A stretch of DNA of 64,000 nucleotides, taken from Platycnemis pennipes. Lineage: Eukaryota; Arthropoda; Insecta; Odonata; Platycnemididae. Shown here in pieces: positions 31,440 through 46,400 of the stretch. The stretch's first letter is position 1; the number at the start of each line of letters is the position of its first letter. Position numbers and translations under genes: made by a program. Where the stretch lies: positions 113,419,271 through 113,483,270 of the forward strand of contig OW121851.1 in NCBI GenBank assembly GCA_933228895.1, in the 5' to 3' direction. The notes beneath the pieces are model-generated. The model saw nothing but the letters and a program-made list of their open reading frames with translations, made no database searches and was not told the origin of the DNA.

Positions 31440-34400
31440 CTAAATGCAGAACAAAGTGAAGAAAATTAATACAATGGTTTAAGCAGGACAAAAAATTTGA
31501 TGACTGACACTAATGACACTGGTTAATAATTCCATGAAATATTTCCACTGATATAGTTTACCAACATCCTCTTTTTTACCTGTGAATTCTTGAAGTGTGT
31601 TCTCAACATTCGGCCAATGTTCTCAGTATGGGACAAGTCCAAAGCTGCATCAACTTCATCTAAGATGTACAACGGAGCAGGTTTGAACTGCAGCATTGAA
31701 AGTATGAGGGACAATGCCACAAGAGACCGCTGCCCACCACTAAGCTCTGTTAAACTTTCTTTCCACAAACCACCGAAGCCAACCTTAACCTGTAAACACA
31801 CAAAGGAGTCATTACTACTCAGCATTTAAAAAGATGATGTCTCAATTGTACATAAGATTTGGATAACAAGATTTGATTTCTCCTGAAGTCTACTCCACAA
31901 CCACTTCGACTTTTTGCAAAAACTCTTCAGTAAATTATTTCCCTCCCTGGTCTTGAAATCGTGCAGTCTTTCAACAATATTACAACACTTCAGTCATCAT
32001 ATAAACTATGCAATTATTCATCTATGTCATCAACTAAAAATCATACAACATTTCATTCAGGGCCACATTGTCACTGGTCGAAAATTTATTATTTCCCACT
32101 GACTTACTCATTTTCAACTAACTACTGTTCACATAAAACATTCAGCTTCTGTGAAAATTTTCAAGAATGTCTAGAAATATGTATGCACAAGTTTATTAAT
32201 ATTACTTGTTTTAAATGCAACCAAAGCAGTGGTGACACACACACACACATATATATATGGACAAAGAAATACCTAATACTTGAACAACAAGCTGCAAAAC
32301 AAAAAAATTATACATAAAACTAGCAATCAGAGTTATGCAATTCACATTAAGATACAAAAACTGTTGAGCCCCAAGATTTGTCAAAGAATTCAGTAGAAAC
32401 ACTGACAAAATCAAGACCAAACAAACCAAAACTTATCTCTACATCATTTGAAAACTAGTTCATTTTATTCTGATAACAGTTCTGATGATATGAAGGGATG
32501 AGAAGTCTCTTTATCACACTGAGCTTCTTCAAATCCCGTAAATGTGTACTAACCTCCAGACCATTAACAGCATCCATTCCTTCAGGTGGCTGCAGCTTTG
32601 CCTGGGCTCCAGGTAAAAGAGTGGAAAATATTGATGAGAAGTCCTTGTTGACCTATGAAAAAAAAATCCACAGCTTGACCTTAATGCGTTACATGAGGGA
32701 TTCATAATATCAAAAAAACCAATGAAATTGATAAACCAAATCATGTAAGTATACAAGTGTGAACATGACAGTAACCATTACATCGGCATTGAGAAGAGTC
32801 ACTTCTGGCACCACGAGTTACATTATAGAATCAAGCTAAGCATAATGCTCGATCCAAATAGTATAGAGCACTAATTTATTTCATTTGTGTATTAGAAAGT
32901 TTGGTCTAGAAAGAAATATCTAATGGTGATTTTTTAAAATAAAATGTCAATTTTTTAAGCAATAAATTTACTTAAAAAGGCACAAAAAGTGAGCAGAAAG
33001 GCTGCCTTGTGATGTCACATTACAAGGCAGTATTGTCTGTTTACAGAGAGAGAGGTAAGTTGATTAAGCAAGAAGTCTGCAAATGCTGTTGTAACAACCT
33101 TGTAACAATCTACACATTTTTTTGTGCCAAAATATGTTTTCACACCAATCAGTGCCCCGATAAAATTATTTGTTCCCAAACCAAAAGCCAAAGAAAGTGA
33201 TTTGAGGATGCTTGACATGAAACTCCAGAGTATTCAGCGAGGCAGAAATGAAAATTCCATTTAAAGAATCTGAAACAAATTGACTAAGTAGAATTCTTCC
33301 ATATTAACAAGATGTGAATGCTTGGTTATTTCCACACTCTTTATTCCTCTACCAGTTTCAACATTTACACATCATTATGATGAGATTCACCCCTGTTCAC
33401 TTTACTTATAATTTTTCTTCACGAAGTACACCTCTTGATAATGACGTGAAATTGTTGAAACCGGTAGACGTAAAATACAGAGTGAGAAAAATTACTAAGC
33501 ATTCACTTATCGTTAAAATGAAAATTCTCATTAGGCTTCTAGGAGCAATTGTCCTCGACTCTGGAATAAAGGCTTCAATAAGGAAGAGGAGGTTACCTTT
33601 TAAAAATATGACTAGGATGAAATAATATTATTTAGCCGATACCAGTGGTACCAAGTATTTAACTGAGCCGTTACTAATATGTTTCTCATAAAAATGAGAC
33701 CAATCGGATAAAAATGTATAATACGAGGGATGACCAGAAAGTAAGAATACAAGGGTTGTGTAAGACATAGGGAATTTATTTTTTCAAAGTAGGCACTTAT
33801 GTTTTATAGAGGGGTTTCTGACGGTCAAAATAAGGCATCGAGCACCTCAGTCTGTTGCAAAATGTCGTCGCAGCTGCCTAACACGTCAACCAGTTCATCC
33901 TCCATTTGCTCCCCTACTGCAGGTGAGAGATTCGCTCAGTCATTCGGTTCTTTACTTTGTGTATCGAATCAGCAGCCAGTATCTATCGCCAGGTTGTGGA
34001 AACCTACGAATCCGAGGTAATGAATCGTCAGACTGTTATCAAGTGAGTTGGGTTATTTAAGGAAGGTTGTACCGACACTCATTACAAAGAAAGGAGTGGG
34101 AGACCATCATTCATCTCCGAAGAGCTTGTGCAGTAGGTTGAAAAAAAAGTTTGCAATGATCATCGTGTGACTCTTGACACCCTTAAAGAAAGTTTCCCTC
34201 ACTTTTCACTAAGTCTCCTGGGTGAAAATGTGTCAGAAAGACGTGGGTTTAGGAAGTTGTGTGCCAAAAATGTAAACTCCAAAACACCGTGAAAATTGTA
34301 TCGGCTGCACAAAAATTTCTGAAGTGTTTTCAGTGAGGGTGAATCCTTCCTCAAATCAATTGTGACTGGGGATGAAACATGGGTGTGTAACTATGTTTCT

Positions 34401-37400
34401 GAGTTAAAAAGACCAAAGACTGAGCCAAAAAATTCCAAGTTCAGTTTTCAGAGAGGAAAATCATGGCATCCGTCTTTTGGGACCAGAACATGATCTCGTT
34501 GGTCGATTTCATGCCCAAAGGGACCACCATCAGTGCTGAAGCGTATTATGTGACCCTGAAGAAGTTGCAGATATACGATGAGGGTATACAAAATTAGGTG
34601 CCCAGGCTTTAAAAGTGCATTGACCTTGATGGTGATTAAGTGGAGAAATGATAACATATTCTGGCACACACCCTGTAAATTTCATTAAAATATATTCATT
34701 TTTCGATTTTTAATAAGTGTTGTATTCTTACTTTCTAGATGTGCCTCATAAAAAAGGGAGAATTAATCTACTTAGTTAAATCCAATGTTTAATTTACACA
34801 CATAATGTATATGCACCACAAATTAAAGCCAGAAACCTGAAATTATTACACATACAAACAGTAGTTTTCTCTCAATCTTGCCAGAATTTTATTCATAACC
34901 CTATATATTGATATTGGAAGTTGTGTACGTTGTTTCGTAGCAAAAAAATTTGCATCCTGCCAGCTTGCAGGAATATTCTTGGGAAATTTGAAATACCATG
35001 GAAGTTTGACATTTGAATGATACCGAAATTCTTGGACCTTTGGTCATTTCAGTGCAATAATGTCACTCCTCTGTTTATAATTGAACTGAACGTAATGGGC
35101 ACAAACCTGCTGCCATGCTTTTGCCACAGCCTTTTTCTTTTTATCATCCAGATCCTGGATCACACGCATGATCTGCTCTTTGTCGTGAAGAACAATCTTT
35201 TTCTTCCTTATCAGGTGATTGTACTGTAACATTGGAAAAAAAAACAATTGTTTGAGCCTCATTTAAGTCCCCAGCAATTGTGAAATAAATAAAACATTAC
35301 TTTTTAGCAATGTTTTATTCCCCTAGTCCCCATTTGGCATTACTGTATTCACTTTCATAATTTATCTCACCTGCTCTTCAACCTTCCCAAGGAGGTTCAT
35401 AGATCTGGTGTTGACATTTCGACTGAGCTTCTCCTTGACTTCAGTCAGGGATGCTATTCGCTTCCGGGTCTCCTCGGTGTCAATGTTATTGAAGTCATAC
35501 TCTGTGTTGGCCTGACCAAAGAACTGTTTGTCTGTCTGAATCCATTCGTACTTATTCTCAAGATCCTTCACCTGTAGCAATCAAGGTTGTTATTTCAATG
35601 CATTTTAGTTGTAATAAGCAGAGGTTGGAGGTGAATAGTTCACTAGCAGTTTAATTCTAAGTTGATAGTGAAATTGCAGGAATATTCCGAGAATCAAATA
35701 CCTGATGATAGAGAAGTTATTCAAGATAGAAATAATCCCATACCTTTGCAGAGCTGTCCTTTGCTTGAGTCTTCAATTTTGTCATGTTCATTTTTATTTT
35801 TTGAATCTCCAATTCATGCTCACCCTTTTCTTTAATGAGCTTCTCTTTCCTACCAATGGCCACATCAATCTCTTGGTTTGTGGCATTAATGGCATCCTTC
35901 TTATTTTCAACTTCCCTCTTGATACGAGCAACTTCATCCTGAGGAGGGAAATACAGAATAAAATAAAGTGGACATTCCGGAAAATACACATAAAAATTTA
36001 ATTGCTCAACAAAACTCTGTGAAAATTAAGAATGCAAGGCAGAACACAACAATAAACAATTCATTTTCAAAAAAAATTATTTAAAGTTTCCAACAACCAT
36101 TACTTGGTGGCAATTGATGCCATGTGTCATATATTTTGATTATTACACCTAAGTAATAAAACTTAGTTGTATTCAAAGTAAATCTTAATTTTTGAAATGA
36201 TTAGTGCAAAGTTATGCATACCAAATGACATATTTGCACATATCACAGCTGAGTCTTTGGATTTCAGGCTAATATCAAGAGAGCTCAAGTTAACCTCAGA
36301 AGATAACCGAATTATGATTTATTTTAAACTGAAATATGACATATTTTTTTGCAAGTTCCAGTAAAGCTCTATCCTATCAGCAATGCAATTGAACATTTAC
36401 AACCCAAAACATAACTCCACAATTCTTGTAAAAAATTTCAGTATGATGCATCACTTGCAAAGGTTCTAAAGTAGTAAAGTATTGTGTGTGATCTGAATGT
36501 AATACTCCAATTAATTCCATTAAAAAGGGCTCATCCAAATTAATTATCCCCTTTATTAAGCTATACAATGCAAATGAAAAATCAAAAAACTCACAGAACT
36601 GCTTTTCACTTCCTCTCCAGCTTTCAGAATATCAGCCTCCATTTTCTTCAGTTCTTCGTCCAGAGTGGTGATCTGTGTTTTACCAGACTCCACACTTCCT
36701 GTTAGCTCTTTTGTCTCTAAACGGAGAGTTTCCAAGTCCTAACCCAGGACAAAAATTGCATAACAATCAGAAATGAATATAGCAGTTCCTATTAATAGTA
36801 AAGATCGAACATCAATGAAAACATTTTGTAGAACAAGCAATTTAAAATTCCAGAACCAAGAGCTTAAAAAATAAAAATCAGTTCCCATCTAATTGTAAAA
36901 TGAATGACAAAGAAAAGTCTGTGTATAGTGGAGAACTGCATCAAACAAAACAACATTTCAAAATACCGACGATGATATTTCGACACATAGTGTCATCATC
37001 AGGTGGACCTGATGAGGACCCTATACATAGAAACCTAGGTCGTGAAGTAATAAATCATTTTATGTGGAGAGGCTAAGTATTTTCATTTCATCATGTATCA
37101 TTTCCACCAAGTGATGCCAGACACCATCCCAACATTTTATGATGATTTTACATTTGGTAATAATTAGGGATGTGCGAGTAGTACTTTTTGACCTCGAGTC
37201 GAGTTGTCAAGTACTCGCGAGCATCGAGTTTGTACATTATTGTACATGAGTGAAGAGACCCAGTTCTTACTTAAGTCATCGCAATTAAAGTTAGCCAGAA
37301 ATCCGAACATCAAATCGGCAGGTCTACCTACCTAATGCATAATTATAAACAGTCAAATTAATATGGCACGTAGCGCAGGCCAAAAGACCTAATGGAAATT

Positions 37401-40400
37401 TTCCAGTAGTTCTCGAAATAAGAAAATTACCTTCATTCCTAGGATTACTCAAAAATGTGTAAATTAGCTTTCAGTATGGTACCTAGAGTGTACTTAGGCA
37501 TAATATGAGTCCTACATGAGTGACATGCCCTATTAACTTGTAATGAAAGTAAGCCAGGAAGCAAAATATTTTTTCTTAAGGAAAACATAAGCCTAATTAA
37601 AAGACCATTCCTTGTATTTCGCATTCCTAGGTATTTCTTTTCAGAGCTAAACGCTTTCTCAGCGATGTTGTGTATGCCAGGGTTAGTCCAACAGTGCAGT
37701 GAATTTCATACAAAATGCCTTGTTTGTGCAGTAAATATTTGATAAGCTCGGACCTCAAATATGTGATTGACCGTTAATTACATACATAGTTTTTTAACAT
37801 ATACTTTTCTTCCTCTTCCAATTATTGACACCATCTCTTCAAATCGATGATTTCTGCCTACACATGATAGAACTTAGAATCGTAAAAAGGACCTGGGTCA
37901 ATCACCCGATCATTTGCGCGATACGTGAACACCCAATATCGGCACGGCCGTGCCGAGTTATTTCTGATATCCATTAACGCAAGTTAATAATGTTTGAACA
38001 ATGAATTTTCAATCACGGATGAATGTGAGCAGGTATATGAATTTTGTATAGAGTCCTGTGGATTAAAGTTTTCGATTTCTAAGGAAATATATTTGAACAA
38101 ATATTTATTATAGAAAAGATATGACTAAGAACTTGGCAATTAATGATGTAATTAATAATCCTAAATAGGAAATAAAAAAATGGAATAGTAAAACTTATAA
38201 GTTTTATACAATACCTATATCATCCGTAATGCCCTTAATAGGATGCCTACCATCCGTTACAAAATTTCCTTCACCCGTGAGTTTGAAGACCAATATCTCC
38301 AAGATGGCTAAAGCGATTTTAAATTAAAGTACATCAAATTAAAGGTTGTTTATTTCTACACTTACTGGTAGTATTAAAATATTTTTACAATTTTTTTTAC
38401 TGAAATACGTGTTTAAGAACGGATTTTTAGCGAATTTTTTTTTGGTACCGGTTGGATCCATCAAATTCGGGAATCGTAAGAACAACACAGATCGAGATAT
38501 CAAATTTCCTTTTCACATATTGTAGCTAAGGGCTTTGCTAATAGTTATACGAAGTTTCATACCATTACGTTAATCAATATTTTTGTTATTGATGAATTTG
38601 TCAGAGTGCATTATTTTCCGTCCCGCATGCTTTCCGTTCCGGAAATCACTGTTTGGACCTTTCTCTTGCTCTCGAGTCATTAATATGAATCCACTTATGA
38701 AATCTCAGTAGAATTCATTGATTATTTGATATCAATATATTTATTTTCGGCTATAAAAATGCTCAAATGTCCAGAGCATGCCTGAAAGAGAAAGGTAGCG
38801 TGCGCTTGGAATCTTCTGCTGCAAGAAGATCGCCTATTGCTGAGAATGAGTCATGAGGACTCAACAATAGCGGAAAAAAGCATCACCTTTAAGAATGCAA
38901 GTCAGTGTCAGTTTAAGAACTGATGGTATCTTTGGAAGCATACCGTCACTATGCCTCCTCGCGCAAAGTTGATGGAGATGGAGTTGAAGATAATTTAAAA
39001 TGCAATTTGTTTCTTTTGCCGAGAAGCCGAGAAATGTGGGGACAAAAGCTATGTCTCTTATTGCTGATTTTATTTTGGTGAATACTGCAACTTATAAACT
39101 TTTATTCAAGCATAGGCAAGGATATTTATCCTGTGCATACTAGAGAAATTTTCTCGCGTGGTGTTTGGTGCATGCGGTACCTGCGCTAGCTTACAACTTG
39201 ACAACCTCGAGCAGCTTATCAATGGCCAATTGGCCTCCTGGCCAATAGTCCTGTCGCGTGGAGCTCGATTTCCGAAATAAATATATACACGTTGAAAGCA
39301 TATCTAATTCTCCCAATTTGTTAAGTCATTTTACACGTGCTTAGTTTTCAAACACGAAGAATACCATCACAATGAACTAAATTTCTGACTTCCGCAAGCT
39401 GAGATAGTGCATTTTTAAATATTATTTGTAATGTAATTAGTAACTGAGTAATCTATTTTAAACTTTGTTTAGTCTAAGAAAAATATATGTTCCATATCTT
39501 ATGCGAAGAAAAGAGAAGTGGCTTTTCATGTGTATCTTCAAGTGGGCGTCAAACTTGCTTCCCGGAACTTGAATAATATCCGGCGTTTTTATCTGTCTCG
39601 GTCGAAAAATTAATTAATATAACCAGCTAAAAATATATTTTTGATATTATTAAATGTATAAATAAACAAGATTTAGTTCGATATACTTTATTTTAAAATT
39701 GAACTACTCATTTTTGTGATATAAACCTTCAAACTCAGGGGATGGAATTTTAAAACGGACATTAGGTGCTTTGAGCTCGAATATAGTCTCCCCCAGCCTT
39801 TTTCCACGAAGATTTCGGCCAAAAAGGGGGGGGCTATATTTGGAGGAATACGGTACATATGCGGTTTCATGCACCGTGTAACCACCGATTCATCCATTCG
39901 TTCACGCAAACGTACATGAATCCGTTCACGGAAACGTACATGAAACCATTCACGCTAATGTAAATGAATGTACTTAAGTACATGTTCGTACGTGTTATCT
40001 ATCGTGTAACCAGAGATTTACTCGATTTTGATGATAGCGCTTCCTGTCGGCAGATTTCTGAACCTATTGGCCTTGGCGGCTCCGTCGACAAAAACTACTC
40101 GACTCAACTTCCGTAAAAATACTCGAAGTACTCAAGTCGAGTACCAACTACTCGACTCGAATTTTTGAGTACTCGCACATCCCTAGTAATAATGATGATT
40201 GACTAAGTAACGAAGATGTCCTAAGAAGAGTTGGAGAAAATAAAAGTCTGTTAAATAACTAGAGAAGAAGGCACGACAACTTAATTGGCCATGTCTTGAG
40301 ATACAATGATCTGATGAAGACAGTCATCGAGGGAAGAGTGGTAAAATATGGCATTGTATGAGCTATATAGAGCTAGTAGTGAAGGGTATGAAAGAGAGGA

Positions 40401-43400
40401 ATTATATAAACATGAAACTGATAAGAGAATCAAGTGTAGAGCTAAGTCAAACCAATCTAAGGATAGTTAAATGACAATGATGAACACAGAGTCAGATCAC
40501 CAAGACACTGTTCCGACAATGACAAAAGGACGAGCGAAACGCACCTGCTCCTTCCCGGTCCAGTTGCTCTCACTCTTCTCCACCTTTGCCTTGGCCTTGT
40601 CCATCGCTTGCTGCGCTGCCTTCAGCTCCCTCTCCCTCGTTCCCTTCGAGTCCGCAATCTTTGCCTCCAGCTCTGACACCTTCTTCCTTCCCTCTAGCTC
40701 TTGCTCCTTGCACTCGCTCACCTTAGCCTTCAGCTCATCTGAAATTAAAACAGGCTACGTTGAGCACCCATACCTAGGCTGAGCGAGTGGTCTCAATCCA
40801 TAAAACATGGCCAAAAAAACACAACATCTTATGCAAATACACATTTTTTCACAGAATTCGGTAGTGCAATACTGGAGCAAATTGCAATTAATGTAATAAT
40901 AATACCTAATCTTTCTTTGTCCTTTGCACAAATTACATGTGATAGATGTCGTCCAATTAAGAAATACATAAAATAAGAGGTAAAATCATATAAAAGTATG
41001 ATGTGAGCGAGAATTAGAACACAAAACTGCAGAAGGGTAAATTATTCCTCCAAAGAGTACACGGAATTAGCTACAAGCCAGTTATCCAGCACTCTATGAA
41101 ACACTTTGTTACTAACAGTGATGGCTGTGTTAGGGAGCATATTGTAGCACCTGACAGCCACGTTTTCAGAATCATAAGATTTTTTGCAGCACACAGGCAT
41201 AATCAGTTTGCTTGGCTCTAGTTGCATGTAGGCATTATGCACAATATCCTAGCATGTTCACCACAGTTGTCACAGAGAAACTATGTAGATAAAATATGAA
41301 GTACCATATTTGGCACATACATATATATGACACCCATATTTCTGTAGGGTAAGCATCTGAGGCCAAAAGATCAATGTGATGAAGAAAGTTCTGGTGCTTG
41401 TCCAGTGTATTTTATGAACGAATTCTTCATGGCTCTTCATTCATCATCTACAGGGCAAAACATATTGCCCTGAATATAATGAGGGAGTAGTTCATAAAAA
41501 CACCAGCTGAGATGGAGAACATAGCCCGAATGAAGACAGGGATTGGGTTGGTGTGGTGGCTAGAGTACTGGCCTCCGACCCCAAGCATCCGAGTTCAATT
41601 CCCAGCAGTGGTGGATTTTTCAGTGGAAAACCAGTCCCCACTTGAGTGCTTAGTGGAGGGAATTTCAAGTTTAGTACTCTGTGTGCTGGATGGGACTTTA
41701 TTAAGCCATGGTCCCCTTGGTGCCTTTCCTGAGTATGCTAATGCCGATGCTGGGTTTCTCTCCACCCTTCCTCCGTTCCCTGAAAACTCCTACATTACCA
41801 AATTACCCACCTATCTTAAATGGCACAAATTACCTCAGCTGTCGGTTGCCTCCCCTGAATAACCAATCAACCAACCGGATGAAAACCCATGAAGAATCTC
41901 TTCATAAGAGGTGATTTTTTTTAACCAACATCTAGGAAAAAAGTGTCTTATATGCTGTCAAAAGCTGTAAATGAAATCTGCTTACTTCATCAAAAGAGAT
42001 GTGGATGACTTCTGTAATGTGTCATTATGGCAGACTAGATAGTTCTATTAGCATAATTTAGACAAAAAAGTCAGGATTTATAAAGATATATTAAATGGCT
42101 TAGCATCAGGCTGAAAAAAATTCAAACTTAGAGCTGAGGATTTAAAATGATGGTGATGTACAGTGGACTCTTGGAAGTTCCTAGACAGCATGTTTTCCTC
42201 GTTTGCAAGTTCGTTTCCGCAGGTCCGCATCACAGTGAATGTAATAATGCTTGTTAGCACATTTGGGTTACCTCCTTAGCACGTTGAGAGGATATCAAAT
42301 TTGTCCCAGGAAAATAGTCACTGTATAGGTTGATTTGACAATGGACATCTCACAAAAGGTTCAAATCTTGCATTAAAAGATTGTTACTGCTTACACACTT
42401 ATTTGAATCAGTATATTAATGTTAAAAAAATGTTTATGTGAAATTAAAAGGGTGCCCAAAAGCCCCACATTTTATTGCAAAGTTAGTTTGTTTTACAAGT
42501 GTCGACTGGACATAAAGATTTGTGAGGACCATAAATTCATGACAGTAAAAGTGAGACAAGTGATTAGAAGTAGCCATGAGAAGGCTTGAGGTGAATAGAA
42601 AATAATCATTTGTAAAGCTCAACTTTCTCCAACAAGTAGACAAAACTCCATGCATGAAGCGTGTTTAAATAGTGGCAAAAATTAAAGTTCTGCCATCAAT
42701 ACTAAACTATAGATCGTTCTACTCAACGATACGTTTTTAAGCATTTCCACCTTATCTCCAAACTCGTTTTCAAGAAAGAAAATTCAAATACAGTATTGCA
42801 CAAGTAGAGATGGGTAAATTACCGTAATTTTCAATTGAGGTAAATTACCATAATTTTCTGGTAATTATAAGTTTTGAGCTGCAAATACTTATCAGAGGAC
42901 TCAAAACGAAATCAAATAGCATTGAGATATAAATGCCGACGCTTATATCAAACATATCATGATGTTTATCTATTATAATTAATTAAAAAAATTAAAACGA
43001 AGTTGGCAGCAACACGCAATTTGCCCTTCTTTGGTCACACTATGAGAAATTTTCATTCCAAAGACATACCTCTGCGCAATGTGCATTTCTTATTTTACTC
43101 TGAATTTGTTGGAATTAATCATGGACAAAATGTAAACAAAATCATTTTAGCTTCTTAATTTATAATATCACCCATTCCAATGGTTTCTTTGTGAGGAAAA
43201 AATTTTCAGAAATAGAACTTTTCTGAAAATTACCGTTTATTACGGTAATTTTCAGGTGTGTTGGTAATTTATGAAAAATACCACGGTAATTTACGAAAAT
43301 TACCGCGGTAATTTACCAAGTTGCCCATCTCTATGCACAAGTGCTATGATGTGGATGGATTCTCATTAGAAATTTTAAACTGAAGTCAAAGGTGTTTGTT

Positions 43401-46400
43401 GCGTGCCTCCAATGTTGCATACTTACAGAGAAAACTCTGTTTCATAAATTGACCACAATAACTAAAACGAATATAAGAAATCATTTGTAAGGCCATAATG
43501 ACAAAATTACAATTCATATTTTATCAAAATCCCCTTTCATTTGTGCATTTTGTATTGTTATGACAACCACCAAGGTGACGCTGCCCTCTGTGACTCTAAA
43601 CTAATTGCACCATTTTTCATCCTGACTGCAAAAACATGCCTCAAAAGAAATTATCAAAACAAAATACTGTTACATGCATTAAACAAAACACTAAATTATC
43701 CACATGCCGAGAGGCTTTCTACGAATATAGCTACTTCTGTTATTGAGATATAATGCCTTAAACTTGAGACTTTTTGCATGGACTGCATACACAAAACAAG
43801 CAGTTTGGTCATTATCATGACAATTCATTATTTAGTGCGCATCAATGCAAGGTATAGTACGTATTTTCTTGAGAGGTGCAGTAATTGCAAATTAAACTTT
43901 TTTATAATAAATGAACACCTGCAATCTAAAAAAATTAACTAACTTGATGGACAGCCTATCAGTCTCCTGGAAGTTATGCAACATACACGTAACTCTTCGA
44001 CTTGCCTAGGCTAACCTGCTTAGTATGTTTTCATCATTACCACGCTCAGGATTTTGGGCCCCTACAAAAACGTGCTAACGAGAGTCCACTGTATTTCTCT
44101 CAAAATGTGGTCACAACCACAATGCACCCTGAAGTCAAAATCCTGGCCACAAGTAAATAAGCTAGAGGGTCTAAAGTTAGTGATTAAAACATGATTTCAA
44201 TGGCTGGGGGGATGATATCATTTGGTAACAAAGGATGCTGAAAACATACCAATAGCAATTTTTAACTTGTCCACTTCCTCTTGATGTTGGTGATGTGTCG
44301 TCTGCTTTAACCTTTCCTCCAGCATGTTCAACTCGGTCCTCTTTAATTCTATCTGCTGCTGCAGAGCACGGTACCTGCAAAGAGATTCAAAGTCATCACT
44401 CTCACGAAAGTATAGAAACAAAAAGCATTCCTGATGACATTTTAAATTAAAGGTAATAAACAACACAGCTGCTTTTCAGTGCATGGCATACCTTTCAGCA
44501 ACCTTGACAATGGTCTTGGCCTCTCTTTCAACCTGTTGCAATTCAACACCCTTTGTTTCAACAATCTTCTTAGCTGTGCGAAGGGCTTCCAGGTTGTTCA
44601 GCACAGATGAATCCACCTTGGGTGCAGATCCACCAGAAACAGTACCACCTAGGAGAATCAGAGAGAGGATAGGAAAAGGGGATGGCATGATTTCGTAACA
44701 GTGGTGGAATATGAAAGCATGACGAGAAGCTACTTAACAACCAAACCCAAGTAAGAAAAGCACAGGAGAAGGTAATAAGCTATTGCTATGCAGAACATTG
44801 CTATGCAGCGATGTGAGGACTAGGGAAAAGATAGACCCATAATATACTTTTTATAAAAACATTTTTAATTCAATAATAATTTTTAAGGTTCAAAATGATC
44901 AGTTTAATAAGGTTCAACATAAATCAGTTGCACAGGGCATATTTCAAAGTAGCAGGACTATCATCACCTGTCAAGAGTCACATTTCTTTCTTTTATGCAT
45001 TCACCAAGTTTTTTCAAAACCTATACTCGCTTAAAATCAATTTTACCAACACAAAATACCATATTGGAAGTATAAAATGCAATTGCTTCTGTGAAAGCAA
45101 ATATATTTACCCAAAGGTTACCCAGTCATATGAACCCAAGTAGCTAATTCACCTCAGAATATTTGTAGCATGATTGCATGACAGTTGCAGTATAAACTAT
45201 AAATTACGAAGTCAACGGGACCGGAAAAATCGACACTGCGTAATATCAAATACCGGTTGAATGAGTATCCTTCATCAACATCACAATGTAGCTAAACTCT
45301 TCCCCCCTGAAATATATGCACTCCTGCAATACACTTGTATGATTTACGATGTCATAATTCATGAATGTATCTTTAAATGTGTATTCATGTGAACAACGTT
45401 CACAAAGTAAACACAACTAACTTGTTCCTTTTCCCCAATGAGGCAGAGATTAGGCACTCAAGCATCTTTTCAAAATTTTCGTGCAGTTAGGACTAGGCCT
45501 ACGAAGATTCTTTAGTGCATTTTTCATTATTACTTTAATCTCTACTGAAAAACTCTAGACGTAAATGTGAGCAGTGTATTTATATTTTTAAGCTATGTAA
45601 GCATACACTATGGAAGTGTGCGATTTGCACGATCATTTGCAACTAGATGCTGCCCCGGATATAGGATTTAGAGGAATAAATTTCTGCTAGAAGAAATCAT
45701 ATACTCCACATTAGACATAATAGATACCTTAATTAAGCTAAAACAGTGAAAATATTTTCTCGCAAATGCTATTTCAATTATTAATATTGCACAAATAATA
45801 ATATGCCCGATTTCGCAAAATATCAACCGTTTACCTCCTCTTAAAAGAACAAGCCACGCTTCAATGGTGAAGGAATATCCTTTACACTTCTTCAGCTGAT
45901 AACAATGGTAACATTATAAATCAATTAATTACCCTTTTCACTATTGTCTCCGAAAGCTTTAGCTGTGGCTCTATTCAAATAAGATCGCCTCCTCTTCACC
46001 CACTAAACTGCAGGCATCATTTAAAGTTTCGATACAGCTAAAAATTAGGGAATATTTTTACGTATCGTTCTTCCTCTGCTAACGATCAAGCAAGGGGATT
46101 TTTGTCTGAGCATTGCAGCTCCAGTTCCGGCCATGTACGAAGACTGAATCGGAAGTCTTACCCTCCTTTACCTGCCTCTGAAGGAATTACTCCATTCACC
46201 CTCACACAAACAGCAACAAGACATAACTGGGTAAAACTTGGAGTATTAACACTTTCTGCTCACTTATTAACACTTATAAAAATTAATGTATTCAATGTTC
46301 CATAAGTAAAGTTGTTTTATTCATTTTATAACCAGAATTATTTTTTTAAATTAAACCAAGATTAGCTTTTCACTTCAACATGCAACAAATAAACAAGCAG

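Noticed and set aside
32236..32262. CA/TA dinucleotide run
   Set aside because: Short ordinary microsatellite; of no special interest.
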